A stretch of 64,000 bases of DNA from Plasmodium relictum (lineage: Eukaryota; Apicomplexa; Aconoidasida; Haemosporida; Plasmodiidae), in the NCBI RefSeq assembly GCF_900005765.1, contig NW_021628759.1, positions 62,001 to 126,000 on the forward strand, in the 5' to 3' direction. Every line of letters starts with the position of its first letter. The stretch's first letter is position 1. The notes below the pieces were generated by a model. The model ran no database searches. It was given only the letters and a program-made list of their open reading frames with translations, and was not told the DNA's origin. Shown here piece by piece: positions 44,001 through 55,404 of this stretch. A program made the position numbers and the translations under genes.

Positions 44001-44450
44001 ACTCATAGATTTATAATTAATATAATTATTCTCTTTTTCATAATATATACATCCTCTGTTCATTAAATATTCATTAGTGTAATTTTTTATGAAATCATCC
44101 TCTATTGATCCACCACCAAATATGATTATTTTATACTTCCCATGAATATATTTATTTCTATTGTTTTTAAAATTATTTTTATTGTTCTTTGGAGTATCTT
44201 CATTTTTTATATTCTTATCAAAGTCATTTTCAAATTCTTTTTCATCAGTATCTTCACTTTTTTTTTCACTTTCACTTTCTTTATCTTTTTTTAATCCATT
44301 GGAATTATCTATATCATCATATTCTTCTTCATTTATATCATATGAATTTAATTCATAATAAAAATGTAATGAATGACCTACTCTTCCTGTTGGCTTATTT
44401 ATATTTTCGTTTTTATTCCAGTTATCATTGCAAATTAATGTTAATGACAT
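41046..44450 (-). CDS. Kelch domain-containing protein
   Basis: A single-exon 1134-residue protein. Kelch repeats form a beta-propeller: GRVGHSLHF near residue 22 with IIIFGGG near 110; PPRAFHASCIV with FLFIHGG near 185-207; after a long insertion, SRYGHTLDF with LILFGGN near 515-530; GRYFHSTCIW with LILYGG near 578-603; ENRAYHSIV with YIFIIGGE near 635-655; and a last blade around AKACLKCFAKDYVIYSWGG. The propeller is split by about 300 residues of charged and Ser-rich low complexity (about 230-500, including a poly-Ser/Cys patch). A coiled coil follows (about 765-820), then an Asn/Asp-rich tail with a basic end (RRKTAEKCLKLIEQDRLN). No BTB domain, so it is not like Kelch13. Two long coding poly-A tracks encode Lys runs. 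Partner unknown. Confidence 0.9.
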   Translation of the reverse strand: MSLTLICNDNWNKNENINKPTGRVGHSLHFYYELNSYDINEEEYDDIDNSNGLKKDKESESEKKSEDTDEKEFENDFDKNIKNEDTPKNNKNNFKNNRNKYIHGKYKIIIFGGGSIEDDFIKNYTNEYLMNRGCIYYEKENNYINYKSMSIENYLNKTYNDIYICEEKNFNSWENIHTYNVPPPRAFHASCIVNLGLNGVFLFIHGGKVNNNLLADDSLYALNLSHISFDDKGEKQIKQRKDTNSNCESSGDDNNYDEEDEYEDNGEINNGYNEEELNINNETNKKCYNSEYDKYYIYNNLKEENKISSLYKKVIKKDFKNLKKKTIKKDDDNLREDIAKDSPEKIIQKGGNDLTKKFANSIELNNQNFSLCESEKGFFNNEYEKREKEIKKKEESEKYNISQNNLINKKKLRYSSSSDSSSYLCSTSDTLSSSYSTSSSCSSCLSNSSFLHNKSVSDNYSNTCKNLCNPTKSALSSSSSDGIYGVTNTYISEEIKRKWIQIKIIGNKPNSRYGHTLDFLYPYLILFGGNEKICDVENLHCKNDLWVLNIEKCKKKKKKKKEFIYFTWEEIEYTSINPLGRYFHSTCIWYDKKKKKNNLILYGGKMRSKTNTSRLFLLQKNGNSWIWSLLPVYVDCLNENRAYHSIVNINDYIFIIGGEEYNYKYIEKMPSALYSFETKKFHYIDDFTAKACLKCFAKDYVIYSWGGFTDIPFKQNFFPNNFAILDVSPHILSSQMRDSLYDEYDENSNFIIKAESDSDDNIYKNMNKEISKLEKKQKELEKDLSFHIKLNNNLNYRLKSQTLQYQKLIQLINFKQKQNAYLFDLLKKNNLDINNVNNNKDYDSIISSISNNNYTNCSDYFKFYNNINDNLMNTTKADIDTHNLDSRHEDNNIINELNNQIQDKKLINEINPRDSNTYENMLNIEKIQRYSYTNNTNTKNENNEEHMSSQSPFEQNYSKNTFDNKCNENKYIEQIKNDLINVQEVSEFLEKTQNDYFNEEYNVYKNNLYTNEDIKENSKYLDDHLNYKSSSADSFINNNSSFMNDYSISLDLCIGKQQNDYNNNLTDNSSIPNQNLGCNEKKNTKYNENENIRNQADIKLPEREASNQRVRRKTAEKCLKLIEQDRLNRILKEK

Positions 44451-46442
44451 GCTTAAAAAAAGAAGGAAAACAAAATTGATTTTTTAATTTTTTCATAATT
44501 ACATAAGAATAAAAAAAATATATATTTTTTTTTTTTTTCTTTTTTAAATAAAAAAACAAAAATTACGAAGTTTAAACTGACGAAATAAAAAAAAAAAAGA
44601 AAATGTGAAAATTATAATTATAATTATAATTATTATTTAAAAATAAAAGCTAAAACTAAACAAAAGTAATTTATATAAAAGCACTTAGAAAAAGAATTGT
44701 TTAAACTAATTTTTTAAATTTTATATATTTGTACAATTTTTTTTTTTTCTCTCAAAAAAAACATTTTTTTCTTAATAACCATTGTAATTAAAATTTTTTT
44801 TTTCATTATTACATCTCTATTTAGATCTTATAAATTATTTATATTTGAAAAAAAAAAAAAAGAAAAAAAAAAATGATGAAATTAACTCAGAACCATAAAT
44901 GTTGTACTATATGTATGTAAATATCATAAAAATTAAAAAATAATATTTCTGCATTGAATCAAAAGAATAATTTTTTATTTAAAATATATTTAATCAGATA
45001 TACTTTATATATATTGAAAAGAAATAATTTTAGGTTATTTGTATTTTTATGTTTAAAAACTATAGATATATATATTTTTTTCTTTTTTATTTATGCTTAT
45101 TAAACATTTAAACTAAGTATATCATATAAGCAAATTTTAATTGCTTACTATATTTTATAAAAGAAAAAGGAAAAAAATATAATAGGAAAAGCAAAATCTT
45201 AAATATAAATATTTTAACTTTTATTTACTTTATAAATTTAAGTTTTTACTTAGAAAAAAAAATCTATAATATTATATATATATATATATGTAAAGAAAAA
45301 TAAAGCAAAAACAAAAATTGAAGTTTTATAATGTTGGATATGAATTTTTTAAATATATTAAATTAAAATTTCTTACTATTTAAAAAAATATAAGGTTTAA
45401 TGAACAGCAAAAAATTATTGTAAGTTTTTAAAAATTTAAAAAAAAAAATATAAGTTTCAGAAAGTTGAAATGTATATATAGATTTAATAAATGTGTTAAA
45501 TAATAAATTCATATGTAGAAATATAAATAAAAATTTATCTGAAGATATAAATTTAGTAAAAGATGTATTTAAAAGTATATTATTAAATATACCATTCAAA
45601 ATATAAATTGAATAAAATTTTAGTAAAAAATTAATAATTAAATTAAAGTATTTAAAATTTAATAAAATAAGACTTAATTTCATTCTAAATAAATTTTAGA
45701 AATTAAAAAGAAGTGTATAAATAAATGAAAGAAAAAAAAAAAGTGCAAAAAAAAGAGGAATAAATTTAAAAAAATATTTCAAATATTTAATTTTGTTTTC
45801 TAAAAAAAAGATAAGTATTTCGTTTTCAAAGAAAAGAAATATTTTATAACTTTTTTATTTTTTATTTTTTTTTTCTTCTAACATTTTTTGTAAATTTTTT
45901 TTTAAATTATAATTAATTTTAAAATAAAAATGCAATTTAAAAGTAATAAAAAAAAAAAAAAAGATTTTATGTGGAAACTTGGATATCAATAGTACATGCA
46001 TTATTAAAGGGAATACTTTTTAAAAATATTAAGGAACATTTTTTGTTACAATTTAGTTATATATGTAGAATTAAAAAAATAGAATTAAATATTTATGTTA
46101 TCATAATAAAATATTTAAATTGTACTTAAAATTTCTTTATTTTTGTTATGTTTTTAAAAAAGGCTTTTTTAATCATAAATGTGTACATAACAATATATCT
46201 TATAGATAAAATAACATATTTACATAAAGATCCTTTGTTACATAAATATATATATGTATACTTATACTAAAAAATTAAAAAAAATTTAATCAAAAGCATA
46301 AAAGTTCCTATTTGTTTATTAATAAAACATTAATATTACTAAATGATTTATAAAAGAATGAAGACGAAAAATTCAATTTATTAAAAAAAGAAAAAAAAAA
46401 AAAAACATTTGAATTTTATGTTATTACAATTTATAATTATAA
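44451..46442. other. Intergenic with a doubtful small minus-strand ORF
   Basis: A 2 kb AT-rich spacer. The only open frame of note is 45363-45683 (minus), 106 hydrophobic codons beginning MKLSLILLNF and ending in NSKKF. It has an ATG and no stop for its whole length, but also no recognisable family, and the coding strand is T-rich, which favours chance frames. Confidence 0.4.
45363..45683 (-). CDS. Doubtful small hydrophobic protein
   Basis: A 106-codon frame starting with ATG, predicted largely helical and hydrophobic (Phe, Leu, Ile, Tyr) with scattered Lys. It contains SSDKF and FIKSIYTFQLSETY, which are less repetitive than homopolymer frames elsewhere. No signal peptide cleavage site, no family. 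It could be a chance frame in T-rich DNA or a remnant of a longer protein. Confidence 0.25.
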   Translation of the reverse strand: MKLSLILLNFKYFNLIINFLLKFYSIYILNGIFNNILLNTSFTKFISSDKFLFIFLHMNLLFNTFIKSIYTFQLSETYIFFFKFLKTYNNFLLFIKPYIFLNSKKF

Positions 46443-48196
46443 TTAAATATTTGAGTATGTTTTAATAATGCTTATAAAATATCTATTATGCTGAAAATTT
46501 GTTATATTCCAAATATGAAGTTCGTCCTCATAGGGAGCATATTCACCTATAAAAAAATAATATAAAAATGTATATATATATATATATAAAATTGATTAAA
46601 AAATATAAATATATACTTAAAAATATTTTATCTTATAATTTATCATAAAAAAGGATAGATAATGCTTATATAGAAATAAAAATATGAAAAAATAATAAAT
46701 TTACAAAATAAATATAAAATTAATAAATGTAAAATTACCAAAAAGCATTAAACCTTTGTTATCATACTCATAATTTGGATTTAATAACCATCCTTTGAAA
46801 AAAATAAAAGTAAAAAACAATATAATAAAATAACAATGTTGCATATCTCATATATTATAAATTCATAATAGTAAAGATATAATAATATAAAAAATATAAT
46901 TAAAAAGAATGAAAGGGTAATTAATGTATATATAAAAAATAATTTTATTTAATTTTTTGTAATACCTGAATAAAATTCTCTTATTTTCAAAGTGTAATAA
47001 ACGGATAATTTTGATGGTGAAATAAAGATAAAATTAAGAAAACTGTTATTTTCATATTGTACTATATAATAAAAATTTGATTGTTCATCATAAGCTAGGT
47101 GTATAGGAGGAAATAAAGAAAACTCTGATTTATTTTTCATATAGTCTACGTATTCAATTATATCCTTATTTTCTGATGCCAAATCTATTATAGTTAAATA
47201 ATAATTTATTTTAAATTTCAATGTATTATTATGTGCTTTGTTACTATACTTATTATAAATGTTTTTTTCTTCATTTTCTTCATTTTCTTCATTTGATTCT
47301 ATCTTATTTTCTTTTATTTCGTTATTTATATTTTTATCATTAGTATGTATGTAATGTTGTATAAATAATAATCTAAAATTAACTGCATCTATTGTTGCAA
47401 TTTGATTTAATAAATTACCACAAAAATGAGTCACTATTTCCACATCTTTAGTTTTAGTATTTTCATTAAAAGTTTCATTATTTAATAAATTAAATTGAAT
47501 AAATTCATCTATACTTGATACCTTAGAACTAGCTAAAATAACGTAACAATAATTATTAATTAGAAATATATCAGGATTTTTCATAGTATTCACGTGACAA
47601 GAATAAGATAAGTTTATAAAGTTGTAACATTTATTTTTTTTTAATTGAACAAATACAAAAAAACAAAAACTACTTTGTTCTTCATTACAACTTTGAATTT
47701 TCATATTCTTGAATAAAGATTTATCTATCAATACAGTATTAATTTTCGCACATGAATCATCTGAATAACTTTTGTTGGCACATATAGAATTTTTATTTTT
47801 ATTATCTGGCAATGCAAAAATGTAGAAATTATTATTTTTTTCATTTATTCTAACAGATAAATTTTCAAAATTATGTAAAACATTATCATATCCTTCTACT
47901 TGTAAAACGTAATTATCAATGTACGTTATACTAGGCAAAATTTTTCTATTGGGAGATATATATTTTATGGAATTATATTTTAAAAAGCTAATTTCTCTTA
48001 TATACCCAAATAAAAAGTCCTTACTATAATTTTCACTTTGCCTCAAATTAACTTTACTTCTATTTTTCATTTCATCCTCTTCTTCTTTTTCTTTTCGTAA
48101 AATCAATAAAAGGATAAACAAAAATAAAAGAGTTATAAAACATTTACAACAAGATCTTCGCTCACTATCAAGTCTTTCACCACTCTGAGATATCAT
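46443..48196 (-). CDS. Type II membrane protein, unknown, three exons
   Basis: Reconstructed on the minus strand from exons 48196-46966, 46792-46739 and 46546-46443; phases agree and the product is 462 residues. A short cytoplasmic start with CCKC is followed by one membrane span (FITLLFLFILLLIL, residues about 20-33), then a basic-acidic stop, so the rest (about 420 residues) should be lumenal or outside. The large domain has many short beta-like segments and about ten Cys in pairs, for example CANKSYSDDSC and SCNEEQSSFC, and may be a propeller-like fold. A Glu/Asn insertion sits near residue 300. Exons 2-3 add GWLLNPNYEYDNKGLMLFG and YAPYEDELHIWNITNF, which look conserved (Trp, Pro, Tyr rich). 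I do not recognise the family. The single-exon reading would end in an artificial GITKN. Confidence 0.7.
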
Positions 48197-51100
48197 AATA
48201 GGACATTTATATATACCTACACAATTTTATACAAATTAAAAAAAAAAAAAAGAAAGAAAAGGAAATGAATTAGGAAAAATCACATTAAAAACGTAAGATA
48301 TATTTAACATGATTTTTCATTTTTCCTTTATAAATGTAAATAAAAATACATCATAAACAAAACAAAAAAAAAAAAGAAGGAAAAAAAAAAAATATTTCTC
48401 ATTAAAATGCTATTATATAAAATTATAAAAAGAATAATATTTTATATTTAATAACAACGATCGTTCTATTAAACTCCCTTTAATATCATATTTTACAATT
48501 TTTTTTTAATTTTTATATTTATGTATACATATATTTATATAACCAACTAATTTTCATTTCTTTTAGTGAAAAATTAATTTGTTTTTACTTTTTTTTTTTT
48601 TAATTTTAAAAAAAGATAAATGATATAAAAGAACATTTGAAATGATTTATTCATATAGATAATTTTAAAATATTTAATTTTATCTCGTTTTATTAATGAA
48701 AAAAAAAAAAAACTTTAATAATTTATATATTAAGGAGAATGGATTTACTTAATTTTTCTTATTTTATTTATTTTTTTTTTATTAATAATGTAAAAATCTA
48801 AATTTTTAGTGAAAATAATAAAATAACATTTTTTTTTTCTTTTTATACGAATATATATATTTATGAACATTATCAATGTATTTTTTCCAAATCATTTATT
48901 TATAACATAATGAAATGTCTATTATATGATTAATCTTTTTTTCTTTTTTAGATTAATTATAATTATTAAATATATATAATTTTAAAATTAATATATTAAT
49001 AAAAAAAAAAAGAGAAAATGAAAAAAATTATTATTGTGCTACTTTATTTAATACTACTACCTCTTTCACATTTTGATAATGTATATATTAATTAAAAATC
49101 TTAGATAAAAATATTAAAAAAAATATATATTTTAAAGTATATTTATCTTATTATACTAATATATATAAATGAAAAGTTTCAAGTAAAATAACTAAAATTT
49201 ATTTATATATATATAATATTTTTTATACCCTAAAACATGTGTATTTCATTTTAATTTTATTATTTACTAAATCATTTATAAAACACTATTCATACAATTT
49301 AAAGTAATAATATTCTAAAAATAATATATGAACTTTTTTGTTTTCCTATTTTCCAATTTTATATTTGAATAAAAAGAAAAGTTTTTCTGTATTTTCATTT
49401 ATATTCATAAAATACTTAAGATTAGCATTATTTTTGGTTCTAATTAAAAAAGTGTTCTCCTGTTATCACAAATATAAAAAAATTTATAAAAATTCTTATT
49501 AAACATTTTTTTATTTTACCTTAATTTTATATTAAAAAAAATAAATAAAATAATATTAATATTAATAAGAATAAAAAATTTTACTTTGTTTATTTACTTT
49601 TTTTTTTTAAATTAAATAAATATTTTTTAAAATTTGTCAGTGAGAAGATTAAGCCATCATATTATGATTAAAAAGATTAATTTTTTCAAAAAAAAAAAAT
49701 TAAACTTTTGGCCCTTTATCAGTAAGTAATTATCATCATTCAAAATTTAAAAAATATTTAAATAAGAAATTCTTAAATGGTTATAATTTATATAGTAAAT
49801 ATATATTCAGAATTATATAATAAAATGTATATTGTTTATAAGAATTGTTTTATATTGTAATAAGATTAATATTTAATGTTTTACTACAATAACAAAATTA
49901 TAATCCTATAACAGTGTTAATTTACAAATGCAAATTATGTTCACTAAAAAAAAAAAAAAAATCATATTAAATAAAATTCTCTTTTATATAAATTTGTATA
50001 AGAATTAAAAAAAAATGTTCATATTTTCCAAATATTAATTACATGTATCTTAAAAGAAAAATTTAAAGAATAATAAAACATAAAAAAAAGTAAAAAAGTA
50101 ATATCTGTATAGTGATGAAAAAAATATAATGAAAAAAAAATTTTTATTTTAAAATAAATTTCTTTCATTAAAAAAAAAAATAGATATTAGCATAATTACA
50201 TAAAAAAAATACTTTTAATATTTTAAAAAGTTATTTTTATATATCATATATGTTAATATTATTAAATTTATAAACTTTAAGAAAAATCTTTAAAAATTTT
50301 GCTAAAATACAATATATGTAATAAATAGTTTTAAAACTTTATTATTATATATCTCTTCTTTTTGCTTTATAATGGAAAAAATAAAACTAATGTAAAAATA
50401 ACAAGAAAAATTACAAGTTTTATTTAAAGAAATTAAAAAAAAAACATTTTAAAAATTTAAATTTAATACAAGTAATTGTTTTATTTATTATAAAATTACT
50501 ACATAGTGGTAGTATAATTTGTTTAATTTGTAAAAATATTTTGTTTCTTAAGTATTACATAACACAAAAAAAAAAAATTAATAATTTAGATCATCAAACA
50601 TTTTCATTAAATTATGTTAAATATATATATATATTATTTCTAAATAGAAGAAAATTTTCTTTTGAAAGAATACATTATAATTAGCATATGTGCTTTAAAA
50701 TTAAATATACAGCATAATATAATAATAATTTATAATAAATGAATTAAATTTTATTTTTTTTCTATGTACCATTTTTATTCTTAAGATTTTACACTATTGA
50801 ATTTTTTATCTAAGAATTAAATATAATACGTTTACTGGAATAAGTTTTCTTAAAACCCTGCAATTATTGGAATTTTTTCATTCTTAACCTATTTAAAATT
50901 AAGTATAATTTAAAAAAAAAAAAAAAAAATTAAAATTCATGCTTACGAATAATTATTATAAAAATATTAAATATTACATTTTCCAGTTTTTTTTTTTTTT
51001 TTTTTTTTTTTGCCGTATTGTTATAATACAAAGTTCATATTTTTTTATAAATATTATAAGAAATTCGTAATTTCCATAGAAATATTTTCAATTTTAACAA

Positions 51101-51478
51101 AAAATAAAATAAAAGACTTTTTAAAATTACAAAATGTTTTATTCTCTCTGACATACATATTTTTTTTTTCTTTTAAATGTATAATATAATAAAGACAGTC
51201 TTATTAATTCTGAATTTTTATATTTTTCCTATTTTTGTTTTTATTACTTTGTTTTTCCTTATTTTCGCAAAAATTATTTGTATGTGAATATTTATGGATA
51301 AAAGCATGATTAAATATCTGAAACTTATTTATTTCATATTTATAGCAATGAATTTCATTTTTATATGAAACGTTTATAGTACATACATATTTATGAATAC
51401 GAATTTTTTTTTCTTTTAGATTTAAGTAGAATGTTTATAATAATATAGCATTATTGTAAAGATTATTTAATTTTTAAA
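48197..51478. other. Gene-poor stretch with possible small spliced gene
   Basis: A 3.3 kb AT-rich region. An ATG at 49018 opens a signal-peptide-like frame (MKKIIIVLLYLILLPLSHF) that meets a GTATAT donor at 49081. A well-bounded exon-like block lies at 49641-49731, between a TTTGTCAG acceptor and a perfect GTAAGT donor, reading RRLSHHIMIKKINF and KLNFWPFI in its only open phase. A further open block follows an acceptor near 49800. The phases of the first two blocks do not match directly, so a missing small exon or decay must be assumed. The rest shows nothing. Confidence 0.3.
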
Positions 51479-53939
51479 ATGTCTTTTATAGAAAAACAAT
51501 TTCAATTTAACATAAAAAATAAAAGAAAGTACAAAGAAATCAATATAAATTTTTTAACAAGAATAATATATTTTCTAGGAATATTACTTCGTATTATAAT
51601 ATATTACTATGGATCATGGCAAGATAATAATTTAAATGTTAAATTTACAGATATTGATTATTATGTTTTTTCTGATGCAGCAAAATATGTATTAAGTAAC
51701 AGATCTCCTTATGAAAGATATACCTATAGATATACTCCAATATTAGCATACTTAATGCTACCAAATTTTTTCATTCATTTTTCTTTTGGAAAAATTTTGT
51801 TTTCATCAATAGATTTTCTTGTTAGTATTCTTATAGTTAAAATTATAAAAATTAAATATCCTGACTGTAAAAATTATATATATTATGTTTCATTATGGAT
51901 TTTAAATCCTTTTGTTATTGTTATTTCTATTAGAGGTAATGCTGATTGTATACCTTGCTTATTAGTTCTAATAACAGTATTTTTTATTTACCAAAAAAAA
52001 ATTTTTTTATCTTCTATTTTTTATGGATTGGCTGTTAATTTTAAAATATATCCAATTATTTATTCTCTTCCTTTAATGCTATATTTAAATAAGAACTATT
52101 TACCTAGAGAAAAAGTTTTCTATTTAAAAAAAAAAAACGATTCGTTGTTAAATTACATAATAAATGTATTTTATATTATATTTCAGTTCTTTGTTGAATT
52201 ATTTAAATTAAACTATAATCAATTAGTATTTTCTTTATGCAGCTTATTCACTTTTTTAATTTTAAATATAATTTTTTATACAATGTAAGAATTATTTTTT
52301 TTTCTATATAAACATAGCTTTCCTGATATTATATATTTTTTTTTTTTTTTTTTTTTTGCACATATATATTTTTTTCTATTTTAATTTTTTTATACCAGAT
52401 ATGGATATGAATTTTTATATGAGTCTTATATTTATCATCTAGTTAGACGTGATCATAGGCATAATTTTTCCCTTTTTTTCTATATAATGTATTTAAGTAT
52501 TGAAAAAAGCTCAAGGGTAATAATATAAAAAGTATATTTAATTTTTTATTATCTTTTCTTTAACCTATAAAGTTAAATTGTTTATAATTCATTATAACTA
52601 ATATTTATTTTTAACTAATTTTATTTATTTATGAAATATGTTTTTCTCAAGAAATATGTATATATAATTTTTTTTTTTTTTTTATCTTATTATAATATGA
52701 AATTTTTTTTTATAGATCATACCCCTAATAACATTTTTACCTCAAACGATTTTAATAGGTATACTCGGCATGAAATATGCAAAAACAAATTTGGATTTAT
52801 CCATGTTTTTACAAGTATATTATTATTAAAAATTAATTTTACTTTTATATTAAAATATTCAAATAAAAATCATTTTAATATTTTTATAAGACAGTAGTTT
52901 TCATTGCTATGAATAAAGTTTGCACATCTCAGGTAAATATAAGCGAGACTTTTATTAACATATCAAATTCAAAGAAATACACAAATTTAACTTTTGTATA
53001 TATGTTATATATTTTATATGTTTCATAATAAACCAAATTAAATATATATCTTATCTTGCTCATATAATAAAAAAAAAATTATATTTAATATAAGCATTTA
53101 TTGCAACTAATATATTTACATAGAAATAATTTATTAATAAGATAAAAAAATTTTCATAACTCTTATTTTTTTAATTGAAAAAAAAAAAAACAATATTAAA
53201 AGAATAAAAAATTCCATATAATATGCTTTGTATTTTTTACTATTTTTGTTTATTTCATTAAAACATTTTAATTTTAATTATTTTTCAGTATTTTATATGG
53301 TGTATTCCATTTATACCAATTATACTTTGTTCCATAACTTTAGATAGGGTAATTAATATATAAATGAGAAATATACACAACTATATATATTATAAAGAAA
53401 CATTTTTAGGTTTACAAATATAGTTATTTAATATATATATATAATATTATTTTTCTATTATATATTTTCAGAAAAATATTATTATTATTACTTTTGCAAT
53501 CGTTTTGTTTACGTTGACAAAGGTTAAAAAAAAATGAAGTATAATTGAAGTTTTTACTTTTATTTTTTCTATTTTTTTCTTTTTAAAATTTAAGTTTATA
53601 GTGTAAATTCAATTAATTTTTTATTTCTTTATTTATATAGAGTCATTGGTTGCTATGGGCATATTATCTTGAATTTAAAGGATATAATTCATTTTTGCAA
53701 GTATGTATTTAATTTCTTTTCAATATTTTTTAAATTATATATGTATAATATTAAAATTATAAAAAATTCTTATTATTATCCTTATTATATTTTAATTATT
53801 TTTTTTTTTTTTTTTTTAAATCATATACAAATATTTATAGTTATTTTGTTCATCTATTTTATTTATTATATCTGAAATGACTCTATGCTGGGTTTTTATG
53901 TATGTGCATCATAAGGAGCAGAAGATAAAAAAAAATTAA
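51479..53939 (+). CDS. PIGM: GPI mannosyltransferase 1 (PIG-M), eight exons
   Basis: ER membrane enzyme that adds the first mannose to GPI anchors using dolichol-phosphate-mannose; GPI anchoring is needed for merozoite surface proteins. Exons: 51479-52284, 52399-52516, 52716-52814, 52891-52932, 53289-53348, 53472-53522, 53641-53700 and 53841-53939, giving 444 residues with consistent phases. The lumenal DxD motif is seen in [13 protein letters not shown] (residues about 58-70), followed by [21 protein letters not shown], here split as [10 protein letters not shown] and [11 protein letters not shown]. Further family marks: [46 protein letters not shown] and [11 protein letters not shown]. About ten membrane spans. 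Exon 4 must start at ACAGTAGTTTTC; the next downstream AG would put a stop in frame. The C-terminus HHKEQ aligns with the human ending, so the gene is complete. Confidence 0.93.
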
Positions 53940-54442
53940 CAAAATAACATTTTTTATTAAATATATATTTTTTTTTCCCTCATAAAAAAAATTAATATGC
54001 ACCTTTAATATAAAGAAAATTAAACTTTTTAATTATAAATATTTTCAATAAATCTTAAAAATATAAGTATTAAAATTTATTCATATTTTTCATTTTTCCT
54101 TTTTTTAACACTGCAAATTTAATTCCTACAAGAATGAAGTGAATAAATAAGTTATTCTTAACATACCATATTCCATTATAAAAATAATTATATTTTTTTA
54201 ATAATATATTATTAAAAAATTTATTCTAGCTGAATAAGACTTAAAAAAAAAAAAAACCTTACACGCTCAATAACTTAATAATTATATTTCTTTAAAGCAA
54301 CAATATATAATTTGTTAAATAAAGGAAAAAAAAATATTAATAAATTATATGGATTAAAATTGTCTAATTTTTATTTTTTTTTTTTTTTTTGATTAAAACT
54401 TTTTACTGTCTTATATAATTTTTTTTTTTCTTTTATTAATAG

Positions 54443-54915
54443 CTTATATGTTATCATTACAGATTTATTCTGAACAAAAAATATAGTATTTGTCAGGTAT
54501 TATTAACATTTAAAAAAAAAAATTAATGCATGTTTTTTTTTTTTGGTTTTTTTTTTTTTTTTAATTTGTTTATTTTTTTAATTCATATTCTTTTTAATGT
54601 ATTAATATTTTTTATGAATACAAAGCTAAATAAAGTTTTCATTTTTAAACCTTAAAAAAAAGATCATGCTTTTTTTTTTTTTTCTTAATTCACTATTATA
54701 GACATGTTTTGCTTATTTGTGTAACACTATTAAATGCTACAACGTTGCACACGTAATCTATACTTATATTTTTTATGAAATAAATAAAAAAAAATAAAAT
54801 AAAATGAAAAAGAATGATATAATTGTATGTATTTTAATGCTTTATAAATTTCCAGTGTATAACAATAAAAAAGTATCTTAAAGTTTATTTTTATTTTAAA
54901 AGATTTTTAATTTAA
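54443..54915 (+). CDS. Candidate small cysteine-rich gene, 5' end unknown
   Basis: Three consecutive blocks are bounded by good splice signals and all keep phase 0: 54443-54496 (CYHYRFILNKKYSICQ, then GTATTA), 54702-54752 (TCFAYLCNTIKCYNVAH, then GTAATC) and 54856-54915 (CITIKKYLKVYFYF to a TAA stop). Joined they contain seven Cys in about 55 residues and are clearly less AT-rich than the DNA around them. No start codon was found; an exon upstream of 54443 is needed. PIG-M ends properly at 53939, so these are not its exons. The Cys spacing (CxxC, then C-x3-C) might bind metal. Family not recognised. It could also be a relic. Confidence 0.35.
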
Positions 54916-55346
54916 ATTCAATTTTACGTGAAAATTTTTACTATAATTAAGTAAAATTAAATAAAAAGAATCAATTTTTAGTTATTAAATAACAATTTTG
55001 TATTTTCTTAATTCTATCATTTTTATAATATATTTATTATAAATAAAGAAAGAAAAATATTATATTAAAATGTTTATATAGGCATCGCATAAATATCAAA
55101 TTAAATATTTATCTTTTTCTTTTTATTCTTTTTTTTTTATTATATTTCTTTTTTTTTTTTTTCTTTGCACATTAAATATATAATTCTACTTATTTTATTT
55201 CTTGTTTTACGGAAGTTACAAACTTTCAAAGATGTCAATTCAAAGAAGCACAATTTTTTTTTTTTTGAAAATTGAATGTAAATAATAATTCTTAATTTTT
55301 TGTGATAAAGTATAATTGTATCTTATTTTATTCTGTTATATACATT

Positions 55347-55354
55347 TGCATGCA
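55347..55354. promoter_or_regulatory. TGCATGCA palindrome upstream of kinesin
   Basis: A perfect TGCATGCA lies about 50 bases before the kinesin start codon. This octamer is the published target of the sporozoite regulator AP2-Sp, an ApiAP2 factor. Only one copy is seen here and it is close to the ATG, so a regulatory role is plausible but unproven. Confidence 0.35.
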
Positions 55355-55404
55355 TCTATTATATTTCATGAAATTTTTTTTTTTTACACTTTTTTTTCTA
55401 CAAA

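Larger units (their letters stand above)
53940..55404. other. Spacer between PIG-M and the kinesin, with exon-like blocks
   Basis: AT-rich spacer of 1.5 kb. It includes three exon-like blocks (listed separately as a candidate gene at 54443-54915), many T runs, and a perfect TGCATGCA palindrome shortly before the kinesin start. Confidence 0.5.
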
